DNA of 8,839 bases, from NCBI GenBank assembly GCA_016869695.1, contig VGDN01000041.1, positions 1-8,839 on the forward strand, written 5' to 3'. Made by a program: the position numbers and the translations under genes. Below the pieces are notes generated by a model. It was not told where the DNA came from, searched no databases, and worked only from the letters and a program-made list of their open reading frames with translations. The DNA comes from Alphaproteobacteria bacterium. GTDB taxonomy: Bacteria; Pseudomonadota; Alphaproteobacteria; Rickettsiales; UBA1997. Shown here in pieces: positions 1 to 6,090 of the stretch. Each line of letters starts with the position of its first letter. Within the stretch, counting starts at the first letter, position 1.

Positions 1-1
1 A

Positions 2-439
2 CCCTACAACTGGTACTGCCAAATCACCAATAAATGTCAGCAATTTTTACTCTCTTACTACATTCCACGCGAAGCAGGAAATGATCCGTTCGACATCACA
101 TTCGAAGTCACCAACTACCATAAAGATATTATTTTCTACCCTTCAATCACAGAGGTTAAGGAGGCATTGGCTGGAAAGAAATATGAGATCTTTTACCACG
201 TAGAAAACCTAACAAAGAAGGTGATCTACCTATCTCCCAAGCTAATCATCGAGCCGGCCTATGCTGAAAGATATTTGATTCGTTACCAATGCTTGTGCTC
301 GCGCCGCTACAAATTAAATCCCAAAGAGAGAATCGACTTACGAATGGAGTTTGAGTTCAAAAAAGAAATCGAGAACGATGAAACGTTCAGCAGTAGTCAG
401 GAACAAAACAAAACAATCAAAATCCGCTTTAAGATTTGA
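2..439 (+). CDS. ctaG: Cytochrome c oxidase assembly protein CtaG/Cox11, 3' part
   Basis: Cox11/CtaG proteins deliver copper to the CuB site of haem-copper oxidase subunit I from the periplasmic face of the inner membrane. The reading frame is open from base 2, so the start and the N-terminal membrane anchor lie outside the window; 145 residues are visible. The family pattern is present in order: PYNWYCQIT, with the membrane-proximal Cys, at visible residues 1-9; a beta-sandwich domain with FYHVENLT; then a Pro-x-x-Ala stretch leading into YQCLCS. That last segment holds the two copper-binding cysteines (visible residues 97 and 99; the usual form is CFC). The TTG at 167 lies inside the domain and is not a start. 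The sequence is divergent: Leu replaces the central Phe of the CFC motif, and the usual PWEF-like stretch is poorly conserved. The family call is inferred from motif order and is fairly secure. nuoL follows after 52 bp and is probably co-transcribed. Confidence 0.78.
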   Translation, partial: PYNWYCQITNKCQQFLLSYYIPREAGNDPFDITFEVTNYHKDIIFYPSITEVKEALAGKKYEIFYHVENLTKKVIYLSPKLIIEPAYAERYLIRYQCLCSRRYKLNPKERIDLRMEFEFKKEIENDETFSSSQEQNKTIKIRFKI

Positions 440-441
440 GC

Positions 442-456
442 TTTTGGTTCCCAAAA
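442..456. repeat. Short inverted repeat in the ctaG-nuoL spacer
   Basis: TTTTGG and CCAAAA are separated by three bases just after the ctaG stop codon. The six-pair stem is A/T-rich and no T-run follows on the + strand, so it is not a convincing terminator. It could mildly stabilise or punctuate the ctaG end of the transcript, or be chance. Confidence 0.25.
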
Positions 457-491
457 ATAAGTTGCGCGCGCTTCATTAAATCAGTTTTCCA

Positions 492-2399
492 ATGCTCCTC
501 AAACTAACTATTTTCCTCCCACTTTTTGGCTTTTTATTTGCCGGAATTTTTTCGCGAATCGCTGACAAGAAATTCGCCGACAAATTCGCACAATATTTCA
601 CTAGTGCTCTGCTACTCACCTCGGCGATCTGCGCCACGCTTGTTTTCATCGATATCCACCAAAACAAAATCTCACGGAATATCAACTTGATTGGCTGGAT
701 TTCCTCCGGCGATTTTTCCGCTAACTGGTCACTGCAACTCGACTCACTCACCGCCATCATGCTCATCATAGTCACTTACGTCTCGAGCCTGGTGCACATC
801 TATTCCATAGGCTACATGCATGAAGATAAGTCGATTGCCCGTTTCATGTCATATCTTTCCCTCTTTACCTTCTTCATGCTCGCACTGGTCACTGCCAACA
901 ACTTCCTACAGCTTTTTTTCGGTTGGGAAGGGGTCGGTGTCGCCTCTTACTTACTCATCGGATTCTGGTTTAAGAAACAATCCGCCAACGCCGCGGCGAT
1001 AAAGGCTTTCATCACCAATCGTGTCGGCGATTTCGGCCTGATCCTCGCCATCGCCTTGATCTACCTGACTTTCGGTACTGTCGAATATTCCACGGTTTTT
1101 GCTGCCGCTTCCGCTGGCTCAACCATCGATGCCATCTGCATCTTACTCTTCATTGGTGCGATGGGCAAGTCGGCACAAATCGGATTACATGTTTGGCTCG
1201 CTGATGCCATGGAAGGTCCGACGCCAGTTTCCGCTTTAATCCACGCCGCAACCATGGTCACCGCCGGCGTGTTTTTAGTCGTACGCTGCTCGCCACTTTT
1301 TGAACTTTCGCCAATCGCTCTAAATATTGTAACCCTTGTTGGCGCTACAACCGCATTGTTTGCTGCCACTATCGCCCTCACTCAGAACGACATTAAAAAA
1401 ATCATCGCTTACTCAACCTGCTCGCAACTCGGCTACATGTTTTTTGCCTGCGGCGTATCTGCCCATTCCGCGGCCATCTTTCACCTTGCTACTCACGCCT
1501 TCTTCAAATCCCTACTCTTTCTTGGCGCTGGCAGCGTGATTCACGCCATGCATCACGAGCAAGACATCCGTAAAATGGGTGGCATTTGGAAGAAGATCCC
1601 AATCACTTACGCCATGATGTGGATTGGATCTCTAGCACTTGCTGGCTTTCCGCCTTTCGCCGGATTTTATTCGAAAGATGTCATTCTCGAAGCGGCCTTC
1701 ATGGCACACGCACCTTACGCCAAGCTGGCTTACGCCATGGGAATCACCGCCGCATTCCTAACTGCATTTTATTCTTGGAGGCTGATCTTTATTGCCTTCC
1801 ACGGCAAATCACACGGGCATCATGAGGCTCACGAATCGCCGCTCTCGATGTTGATTCCACTTTTCGTGCTCGCTGCTGGATCAGTGCTGGCGGGCATTCT
1901 CGGCTATCACCTTTTCCACATGGTTTCGGCGGAAGGAAGTTTCTTTGCCGATTCGATCCTAGAGAAATCTGAGCTGCTTGCCGAAATCCATCACACGCCG
2001 CTCTTGGTTAAAATCTTGCCACTCCTTGTTGGCACTGCCGCCATCGCCTTGGCTTATTTATTTTACATCAAAAATACCGAACTGCCAAAAAAGCTCGCAC
2101 AAACCGCGCGGCCGCTCTATAAGCTGTCGCTTAATAAGTGGTATTTCGATGAAATTTATGAAGCTGCGCTTGTTCGCCCAACCAAGAGACTTGGAAACTT
2201 CCTATGGAGAATCGCCGATGTCGGCTCTGTTGACGCCATTCCAAATGGCATTGCTACCTTCTGCCAAATCCTTGCCGCCCGCGTATCGCGCCTACAAACA
2301 GGCTACATCTACAACTACTCCTTCTGGATGGTCATCGGTGTGATTGGCATTTCCTTCTTCTTACTTTCTTCTCTCAAGCAGATCGGTGTGGTTAACTAA
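492..2399 (+). CDS. nuoL: NADH-quinone oxidoreductase subunit L (complex I, ND5-like)
   Basis: NuoL is the distal antiporter-like, proton-pumping subunit in the membrane arm of respiratory complex I. The 635-residue protein is close to the family length (E. coli about 613) and is hydrophobic throughout. Key residues are intact: Glu146 in GWEGVG (TM5 glutamate), Lys226 in MGKSAQ (TM7 lysine), His251 in the ALIHAATM segment, Lys339 in FFKSLL, and Lys395 in GFYSKD (TM12 lysine). The C-terminal part carries the lateral amphipathic helix region, including the alphaproteobacterial-looking LNKWYFDEIYE, and ends with a last membrane helix near residues 610-628. The ATG gives the normal N-terminus (MLLKLTIFLPLFGF). 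No Shine-Dalgarno motif precedes it. No other nuo gene is in the window; the neighbours are ctaG upstream and a convergent bactofilin gene whose stop codon overlaps that of nuoL. Identification is very secure. Confidence 0.97.
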   Translation: MLLKLTIFLPLFGFLFAGIFSRIADKKFADKFAQYFTSALLLTSAICATLVFIDIHQNKISRNINLIGWISSGDFSANWSLQLDSLTAIMLIIVTYVSSLVHIYSIGYMHEDKSIARFMSYLSLFTFFMLALVTANNFLQLFFGWEGVGVASYLLIGFWFKKQSANAAAIKAFITNRVGDFGLILAIALIYLTFGTVEYSTVFAAASAGSTIDAICILLFIGAMGKSAQIGLHVWLADAMEGPTPVSALIHAATMVTAGVFLVVRCSPLFELSPIALNIVTLVGATTALFAATIALTQNDIKKIIAYSTCSQLGYMFFACGVSAHSAAIFHLATHAFFKSLLFLGAGSVIHAMHHEQDIRKMGGIWKKIPITYAMMWIGSLALAGFPPFAGFYSKDVILEAAFMAHAPYAKLAYAMGITAAFLTAFYSWRLIFIAFHGKSHGHHEAHESPLSMLIPLFVLAAGSVLAGILGYHLFHMVSAEGSFFADSILEKSELLAEIHHTPLLVKILPLLVGTAAIALAYLFYIKNTELPKKLAQTARPLYKLSLNKWYFDEIYEAALVRPTKRLGNFLWRIADVGSVDAIPNGIATFCQILAARVSRLQTGYIYNYSFWMVIGVIGISFFLLSSLKQIGVVN

Positions 2400-2818
2400 C
2401 TAGACACTGAGCACTTCCGAAACTGACCATCAATATCAGCGCCATCCTCTACCGACAAACACTCATATTCGATCTCGCCGTTAACATGTGCCCTACTTAG
2501 GATACTGAGATATTTGGCTTTGATCTTTCCTTCAAACTTACCGCGAATGCTAAGCGAATCGGCAATGATTGTTCCTTCGACAAAAGATTCTTCGCGCAAG
2601 ATTACCGAACTGCCATTGATTGTACCCTTAACGCCACCTTCAATCTCAATCACACCTTTACTGGTCAATATTCCTTCGATTTGTAAATCACGTGCGATGA
2701 TAGTCGGAGTGGATTTGAAGCCAGCACTTAAAACCTCTAGTCTCTTTGTGATGGAGTTGTCGTTGCCAGGCTGATTGGCTAGAGAGACAAGCTTCGCTTT
2801 GATGTTAGCTATTGGCAT
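2396..2818 (-). CDS. Bactofilin (polymer-forming cytoskeletal protein)
   Basis: Bactofilins polymerise without nucleotides into membrane-associated filaments that scaffold cell-shape and envelope enzymes. The 140-residue protein has a polar N-terminal tail (1-35). A repetitive beta-helix domain follows, at about residues 38-135: roughly 17-residue turns rich in Gly, Ile and Val, with motifs such as LQIEGILTS, EIEGGVKGTI, SLSIRGKFEG and HVNGEIE. This is the hallmark of the bactofilin/CcmA family. It is the second gene of an operon: its ATG lies inside the end of the M23 peptidase gene (14-bp overlap), with no Shine-Dalgarno sequence, which suggests translational coupling. The stop codon overlaps the convergent nuoL stop. 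In Helicobacter (CcmA with Csd peptidases) and Hyphomonas (BacA with LmdC), bactofilins position M23 peptidases, so a shape role is the natural inference. The family call is secure; the specific role here is inferred. Confidence 0.92.
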   Translation of the reverse strand: MPIANIKAKLVSLANQPGNDNSITKRLEVLSAGFKSTPTIIARDLQIEGILTSKGVIEIEGGVKGTINGSSVILREESFVEGTIIADSLSIRGKFEGKIKAKYLSILSRAHVNGEIEYECLSVEDGADIDGQFRKCSVSS

Positions 2819-4031
2819 ATTTTACGGATTTGTCGCTGTTTAAAGAATCACCCGCCTCAAGAAATTTCTTCGGATTTAGCGGAATATTTTTGTAACGAAC
2901 TTCATAATGAAGATGCGGCCCAGTACTGCGTCCGGAGTTTCCTTGTAGCGCAATCACGTCACCTTTCTTTACGATCTGACCTTCCTTCACCTTCACTGCA
3001 AAAAGATGTCCGTAACGAGTGGTGATACCATATCCATGGTCGATCACAACTGCATTACCATAATCACTAAACCGTCCTGCAAGCACGACTTTGCCTTGCG
3101 ATGGGCTGATGATCTTCTCATGAGTCACGCCAACAAAATCCAAGCCGTTATGCATTGCATTGCGTCCAGTTAATGGGTCAGCTCTGCGACCAAAACCGCT
3201 AGAAATGTAATAGTTTTTCATTGGTCGCGCGAGTGGGATTACGTTAACCAGCTTCTCCAGCAGCATTAGATGATTGAGTCCGCTGATAAATCTAACTTTT
3301 TCGAGACGGGCTTCAATTACGTCATCGGAAAGTTTTACTAATCTTAAAGCTTCGTCGAGCGGCGAAGTAATCCCTAATGCGCCACCTTGTCTGGATGTAA
3401 TCTTTTCCAAGACTTCTTTTTTGCTGTTTAGCGAAACCTCTTTCGCTGCCGATTTTGGTTCAGGACGTTTGATATTTAGACCAGTAATCGCGATTGCCTT
3501 TTCGATCTTAGCAATGCGTTCGCGCGCTACAGAATCAATCATTGCGAACTGATGTTCAGCACTCCTGATTTCATTAAGCGTATGCTTATCTTTACGAGAG
3601 AGATCTTCTTCTTTAAAGCTCTTAGGAGTTTTAGGATTTTCTGACTCAACAGCCTTGACGTTCTGACTACCTCCATTGAGCAGAAATAGATATTCATTCA
3701 CCTTGGCCAGCTTCTCATTCACATTCTCAAACTCTTCTTTGAAGTAAGAGCTAACCTCACGTAGCTGTAAGATTTCTTCGGCTTTGGCACTTACCACCTG
3801 ATCATAACGCAGTGATTGCACAAAAAGATCACTGACCCAAGCAACAAAGAGTAAGATGCAGAGCTGTGAGACTGGGCCAAGAGTCACACTTCTAATCTTT
3901 TGGTTGGTTACAAAAAGGATTGTTCTCTTGGCAAAGCAGAATCGGTAAAGCCTGCCCGACATCTTAGCTACAAGCAACGCAAAGCGCGCACCAATCACTA
4001 ATAACTTCTTTTGGAGGGGGAGATTTTTCAT
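2805..4031 (-). CDS. Membrane-anchored M23 (LytM-type) metallopeptidase
   Basis: This is a probable peptidoglycan DD-endopeptidase acting in the periplasm on cell-wall cross-links. The chosen ATG gives 408 residues; a TTG one codon upstream is also possible. Residue numbers below count that TTG as 1. A basic cytoplasmic tail (1-50) precedes one transmembrane helix (about 52-72). Coiled-coil and linker segments (80-120 and 150-250) come next, then the M23 domain (270-393). All active-site residues are present: His295 and Asp299 in HNGLD (zinc), His343 in YGHL, and His374 and His376 in GPHLHYE. The N-terminal part, with RSVTLGPVSQL just before the helix, resembles the DUF5930-type region of alphaproteobacterial M23 proteins. 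It is the first gene of the operon, overlaps the bactofilin gene by 14 bp, and has a candidate promoter 55-80 bp upstream. The enzyme is predicted active; a scaffolding partnership with the bactofilin is inferred from context. Confidence 0.93.
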   Translation of the reverse strand: MKNLPLQKKLLVIGARFALLVAKMSGRLYRFCFAKRTILFVTNQKIRSVTLGPVSQLCILLFVAWVSDLFVQSLRYDQVVSAKAEEILQLREVSSYFKEEFENVNEKLAKVNEYLFLLNGGSQNVKAVESENPKTPKSFKEEDLSRKDKHTLNEIRSAEHQFAMIDSVARERIAKIEKAIAITGLNIKRPEPKSAAKEVSLNSKKEVLEKITSRQGGALGITSPLDEALRLVKLSDDVIEARLEKVRFISGLNHLMLLEKLVNVIPLARPMKNYYISSGFGRRADPLTGRNAMHNGLDFVGVTHEKIISPSQGKVVLAGRFSDYGNAVVIDHGYGITTRYGHLFAVKVKEGQIVKKGDVIALQGNSGRSTGPHLHYEVRYKNIPLNPKKFLEAGDSLNSDKSVKYANS

Positions 4032-4085
4032 CAAACCTGAACTTCTTGTATGAACTAAACTTGGGATGCCAAAAACAGGGTGTGG

Positions 4086-4113
4086 ATTGTTTTGGCGCCA
4101 CCCCCAATGTCAA
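4086..4113 (-). promoter_or_regulatory. Candidate sigma-70 promoter for the M23-bactofilin operon
   Basis: On the - strand a perfect -35 box TTGACA (4113-4108) is followed after 16 bp by AACAAT (4091-4086), four of six matches to the -10 consensus; shifting by one gives ACAATC at 17 bp. Transcription would begin near 4079, leaving a leader of about 45 nt before the ATG at 4031. No other good match lies between the two divergent genes on this strand. Confidence 0.5.
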
Positions 4114-4125
4114 GAATTAATCCAA

Positions 4126-4153
4126 TTGACAACACAAAGCTCGGCCGTAGGTT
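4126..4153 (+). promoter_or_regulatory. Candidate divergent promoter toward rpmE
   Basis: A perfect TTGACA (4126-4131) lies 12 bp from, and in mirror orientation to, the -35 box of the M23 operon promoter. The best -10 at the right distance is TAGGTT (4148-4153, 16-bp spacing), which matches the consensus at only three positions. If used, the rpmE transcript would have a leader of roughly 210 nt. The -35 is strong and the -10 weak, so a regulated promoter, or a start elsewhere in the intergenic region, is possible. Confidence 0.35.
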
Positions 4154-4238
4154 GCGCCGCCTTTTTTAACCCAAATCCTTCATTAAAACTGTCCAGAATT
4201 TCGCTAACCAATTAAATCATCATTGCCTTAATCGAGTA

Positions 4239-4357
4239 CCACACCGAAAGCGTGTCTTCCATACAGTTGGGAGAGTGGAACAAAGAGTAAGGCCATGAGG
4301 ATTAAGGGTTGGCAGAAATATGGGTGGTTCTGATGACAGATTTGGGTTTAAGCCAAC
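4239..4357 (+). promoter_or_regulatory. Hairpin-rich 5' leader of rpmE, possible L31 r-protein leader
   Basis: The 338 bp between the M23 and rpmE start codons hold no gene. The last 130 bp contain several local pairings. ACACC/GGTGT-like arms (4241-4255) enclose a GAAA tetraloop with one bulged C. TTCCA (4257-4261) pairs with TGGAA (4276-4280). CAGAA (4313-4317) pairs with TTCTG (4328-4332). GTTGGC (4308-4313) pairs with GCCAAC (4352-4357), ending 12 bases before the rpmE ATG. L31 genes in several phyla have structured autoregulatory leaders, so such a role is plausible. The pairings were found by eye, and some short ones may be chance. Confidence 0.35.
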
Positions 4358-4369
4358 AAAAATATCAAA

Positions 4370-4666
4370 ATGACAGAGACAAAGGCAGAAACAAAAGCGG
4401 TAAAGACAACCACCAAAACAGCTTCCGGAGCAAAGAAGGTTACAACCTTTGGCGTCCATCCAAAGCAACACAAGGTTAATGTGGTAATGACCGACGGCAG
4501 CAAGTTTGAAATCCAAACCACATGGGGAAAGGAAGGCGAAACTCTTCGTCTCGATGTTGATCCAAAAAATCATCCAGCTTGGCAAGAAAAGGCTCAAAAC
4601 TTTATCAACGCCAACAATGAACGAGTAACCAAGTTCAAAAAGAAATTTGGCGACTTCAAACTCTAA
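4370..4666 (+). CDS. rpmE: Large ribosomal subunit protein bL31 with N-terminal extension
   Basis: bL31 sits on the 50S subunit and bridges to the 30S subunit. From about residue 27 the protein follows the alphaproteobacterial L31 pattern: GVHPKQHKVNVVMTDGS, then TTWGKEGETLRLDVDP, NHPAW, and the basic end RVTKFKKKFG. There is no cysteine, so it is the zinc-independent (C-) type. At 98 residues it is longer than the usual 70-80. The excess is a Thr/Lys/Ala-rich N-terminal stretch of about 25 residues. A stop codon lies seven codons upstream in frame and no other start fits, so the ATG at 4370 is used for want of alternatives, with no Shine-Dalgarno motif. The next gene starts on a TTG 20 bp before its stop, and an intrinsic terminator follows 37 bp after its stop. 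Identification is secure. Confidence 0.95.
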   Translation: MTETKAETKAVKTTTKTASGAKKVTTFGVHPKQHKVNVVMTDGSKFEIQTTWGKEGETLRLDVDPKNHPAWQEKAQNFINANNERVTKFKKKFGDFKL

Positions 4667-5342
4667 ACAAATTCTTTGCCTAAGCGGCTGGGGACAAAAA
4701 TTTGACTCGCTGGAGTTCGTCTTCAGCGAGTCTTTTTTTGTGCGCTCTTTGGATTATAGTGGGCTCGACTCTACAGAAAAATTCTTCACCTCAGTCACAG
4801 AAAATCCTGATGTTTTAGTTGGTTGGAGCCTTGGTGGACAGCTCGCTATTCGTTTGATCGAGAAGAAAATTTTACAACCAAAACTTCTCATTCTTTTTGC
4901 TCCGCCATTTCAGATGATTAAAGATTCGCGCATTCAGGCCGGCATGGCGCGCGCGAGTTTCGATGAGTTTTATAAAAACTTCTCCGCCGCTCCAACTCAA
5001 ACGCTAAAACAATTCGCTATCCTAACCGCGATGAATGACCGCAACGCCGCCGAGATCGCGCGTAGCTTGGATGTAAATGAGAACAACTTTGAGCAACTGA
5101 AGTTTTGGCTGGAGGAGTTGGCGCGCTTTTCTTGCTTTGATATCGATTTCTCGAACATGCCACGCACCCTCTATTTCCATGGCGCGGGAGACATGATTGT
5201 TCACCCATCCCAAGCTGAATATTTCTGCCAAGGCATCAAAAATTTTCGTTTAGAAATTTTATCAAACTGTGGTCATGCCCCACACTTAAGCGATCCAAAG
5301 AAAATTAGGAAGATCGTTAGCGAAGAGATTGCACAACTCTAA
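4647..5342 (+). CDS. Alpha/beta-hydrolase, BioH-like (putative pimeloyl-ACP methyl ester esterase)
   Basis: The 231-residue protein has the complete alpha/beta-hydrolase fold order: a first strand and oxyanion segment LCLSGWG (10-16), the nucleophile elbow GWSLGG with Ser61, the acid Asp182 in HGAGD, and the base His210 in CGHAPHLS. The short core, GWG and GWSLGG resemble BioH, which releases pimeloyl-ACP from its methyl ester in biotin synthesis. Other bio genes are absent here, so the substrate is uncertain and a general esterase is possible. The start must precede residue 10, because the oxyanion strand is essential. The only candidate before the in-frame stop at 4626 is TTG at 4647, inside rpmE. 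There is no clear Shine-Dalgarno motif, so coupling to rpmE translation is likely. Codons 20-31 form a perfect terminator hairpin plus T-run. The 3' end overlaps znuB by 26 bp, tail to tail. Confidence 0.8.
   Translation: MATSNSKQILCLSGWGQKFDSLEFVFSESFFVRSLDYSGLDSTEKFFTSVTENPDVLVGWSLGGQLAIRLIEKKILQPKLLILFAPPFQMIKDSRIQAGMARASFDEFYKNFSAAPTQTLKQFAILTAMNDRNAAEIARSLDVNENNFEQLKFWLEELARFSCFDIDFSNMPRTLYFHGAGDMIVHPSQAEYFCQGIKNFRLEILSNCGHAPHLSDPKKIRKIVSEEIAQL
4704..4739 (+). terminator. Intrinsic terminator after rpmE, embedded in the hydrolase CDS
   Basis: GACTCGCTGGAG (4704-4715) and CTTCAGCGAGTC (4721-4732) form an uninterrupted 12-pair stem (11 Watson-Crick pairs and one G-U). The loop is TTCGT, and seven T bases (4733-4739) follow directly. 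Five A bases (4696-4700) stand in front. The stem starts 37 bp after the rpmE stop codon, the usual position for that gene's terminator. It is also in-frame coding sequence of the BioH-like hydrolase (residues 20-31), which is conserved in kind with its family there. It should therefore attenuate transcription into the hydrolase gene unless ribosomes or other factors prevent folding. Confidence 0.85.
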
Positions 5343-6090
5343 CTGTAAAAAAGACCAACCCAAAAATGATGATTAGTAGCGGCGCAACAGAAAGGTTGAG
5401 GCTATTTGCCAATACAAAGGAGAAGAAAGATCCAGCCATACCAATCAAGCTCGAAAACCAGATCATCTGAGGGGCGGATTTAGAAAAAATCCGCGCAATT
5501 GCCGGTGGAAAAACTAGTAAAGCTGTAGTCAAGAAAATGCCAGCGACTCTTACGGTTAGCGCCACCACCACTGCCAGCAATATTAAAAAGGACAGGTGCC
5601 ATAACCGCGCATTCACGCCAGAAATCCGCGCCAAATCTTCACTGAGGTTAAGTAATAAAATCTTTTTATAACCAAGCATTACGTAACCAATCGATACCAG
5701 ACTTACCCCTAACAAAACCAACACATCCAAGGCTCCAGCGTTTTTGATGTCGCCAAGAATATAAGATTCTAGATCAATATTTTGCAGAAAGAGATTGTTT
5801 AAAATCAGTGCCAGTGCAATGCAGAAATAGGATGAGATCATAATCGTCGAGTCACGATTCTGAGCTATCATAAAGATCAGGGCGGCAAAGGCGACAGCAA
5901 AAATCACTAGAGCTAAAACTTGGTTAACATCAAAAATAAGACTAAGGACTATACCCAACAAAACCGCGTGGGATAATGAGTCGCTGAAATAAGAGATTTT
6001 TTGCCAAGCAACAAAAACTCCAAGCAGCGAGCAGGAAATCATTGCGAAAAACATGGCGCAAAAAGAATAAGCCAAAAAACTTTCAAACAT
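5317..6090 (-). CDS. znuB: Zinc/manganese ABC transporter permease (ZnuB-like, ABC-3 family)
   Basis: This is the membrane channel subunit of a high-affinity metal importer in the inner membrane, working with a periplasmic binding protein (ZnuA) and an ATPase (ZnuC). Neither partner is in the window. With the start at 6090 the protein has 257 residues, near E. coli ZnuB (261). It begins MFESFLAYSF, continues into GVFVAWQKISYFSDSLSHA, the ABC-3 signature region, and has about eight hydrophobic segments. Further family features are ESYILGDI, the segment DLARISGVN, and VGIF-like TTALLVFPPAIAR. A longer start at 6126 would add 12 polar residues not typical of the family and intrude into the divergent gene. 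No Shine-Dalgarno motif precedes either start. The metal could be Zn or Mn; zinc is the more common choice for this branch. The 3' end overlaps the hydrolase gene by 26 bp. Confidence 0.9.
   Translation of the reverse strand: MFESFLAYSFCAMFFAMISCSLLGVFVAWQKISYFSDSLSHAVLLGIVLSLIFDVNQVLALVIFAVAFAALIFMIAQNRDSTIMISSYFCIALALILNNLFLQNIDLESYILGDIKNAGALDVLVLLGVSLVSIGYVMLGYKKILLLNLSEDLARISGVNARLWHLSFLILLAVVVALTVRVAGIFLTTALLVFPPAIARIFSKSAPQMIWFSSLIGMAGSFFSFVLANSLNLSVAPLLIIIFGLVFFTVRVVQSLR

Noticed and set aside
167..169. TTG as the start of a 90-residue protein
   Set aside because: The frame is open to the left edge and encodes upstream Cox11 sequence, including the membrane-proximal Cys, so this codon is internal.
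1061..1381. 106-codon open frame on the - strand inside nuoL
   Set aside because: It lies antisense to a well-conserved gene, has no family resemblance, and is a shadow of nuoL codon composition.
4136..4167. Terminator-like CGGC/GCCG hairpin followed by six T bases in the intergenic region
   Set aside because: The stem is only four solid pairs with an internal loop, and no + strand transcript is known to end there; it overlaps the candidate + promoter.
4230..4360. Possible 6S, SRP, RNase P, 5S or tRNA gene in the rpmE upstream region
   Set aside because: None of their diagnostic sequence motifs was found; the pairings fit a leader better than any of these RNAs.
4220..4597. 125-codon open frame on the - strand across the rpmE leader and rpmE
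   Set aside because: It is antisense to a secure ribosomal protein gene and has Cys-rich, unrecognisable sequence.
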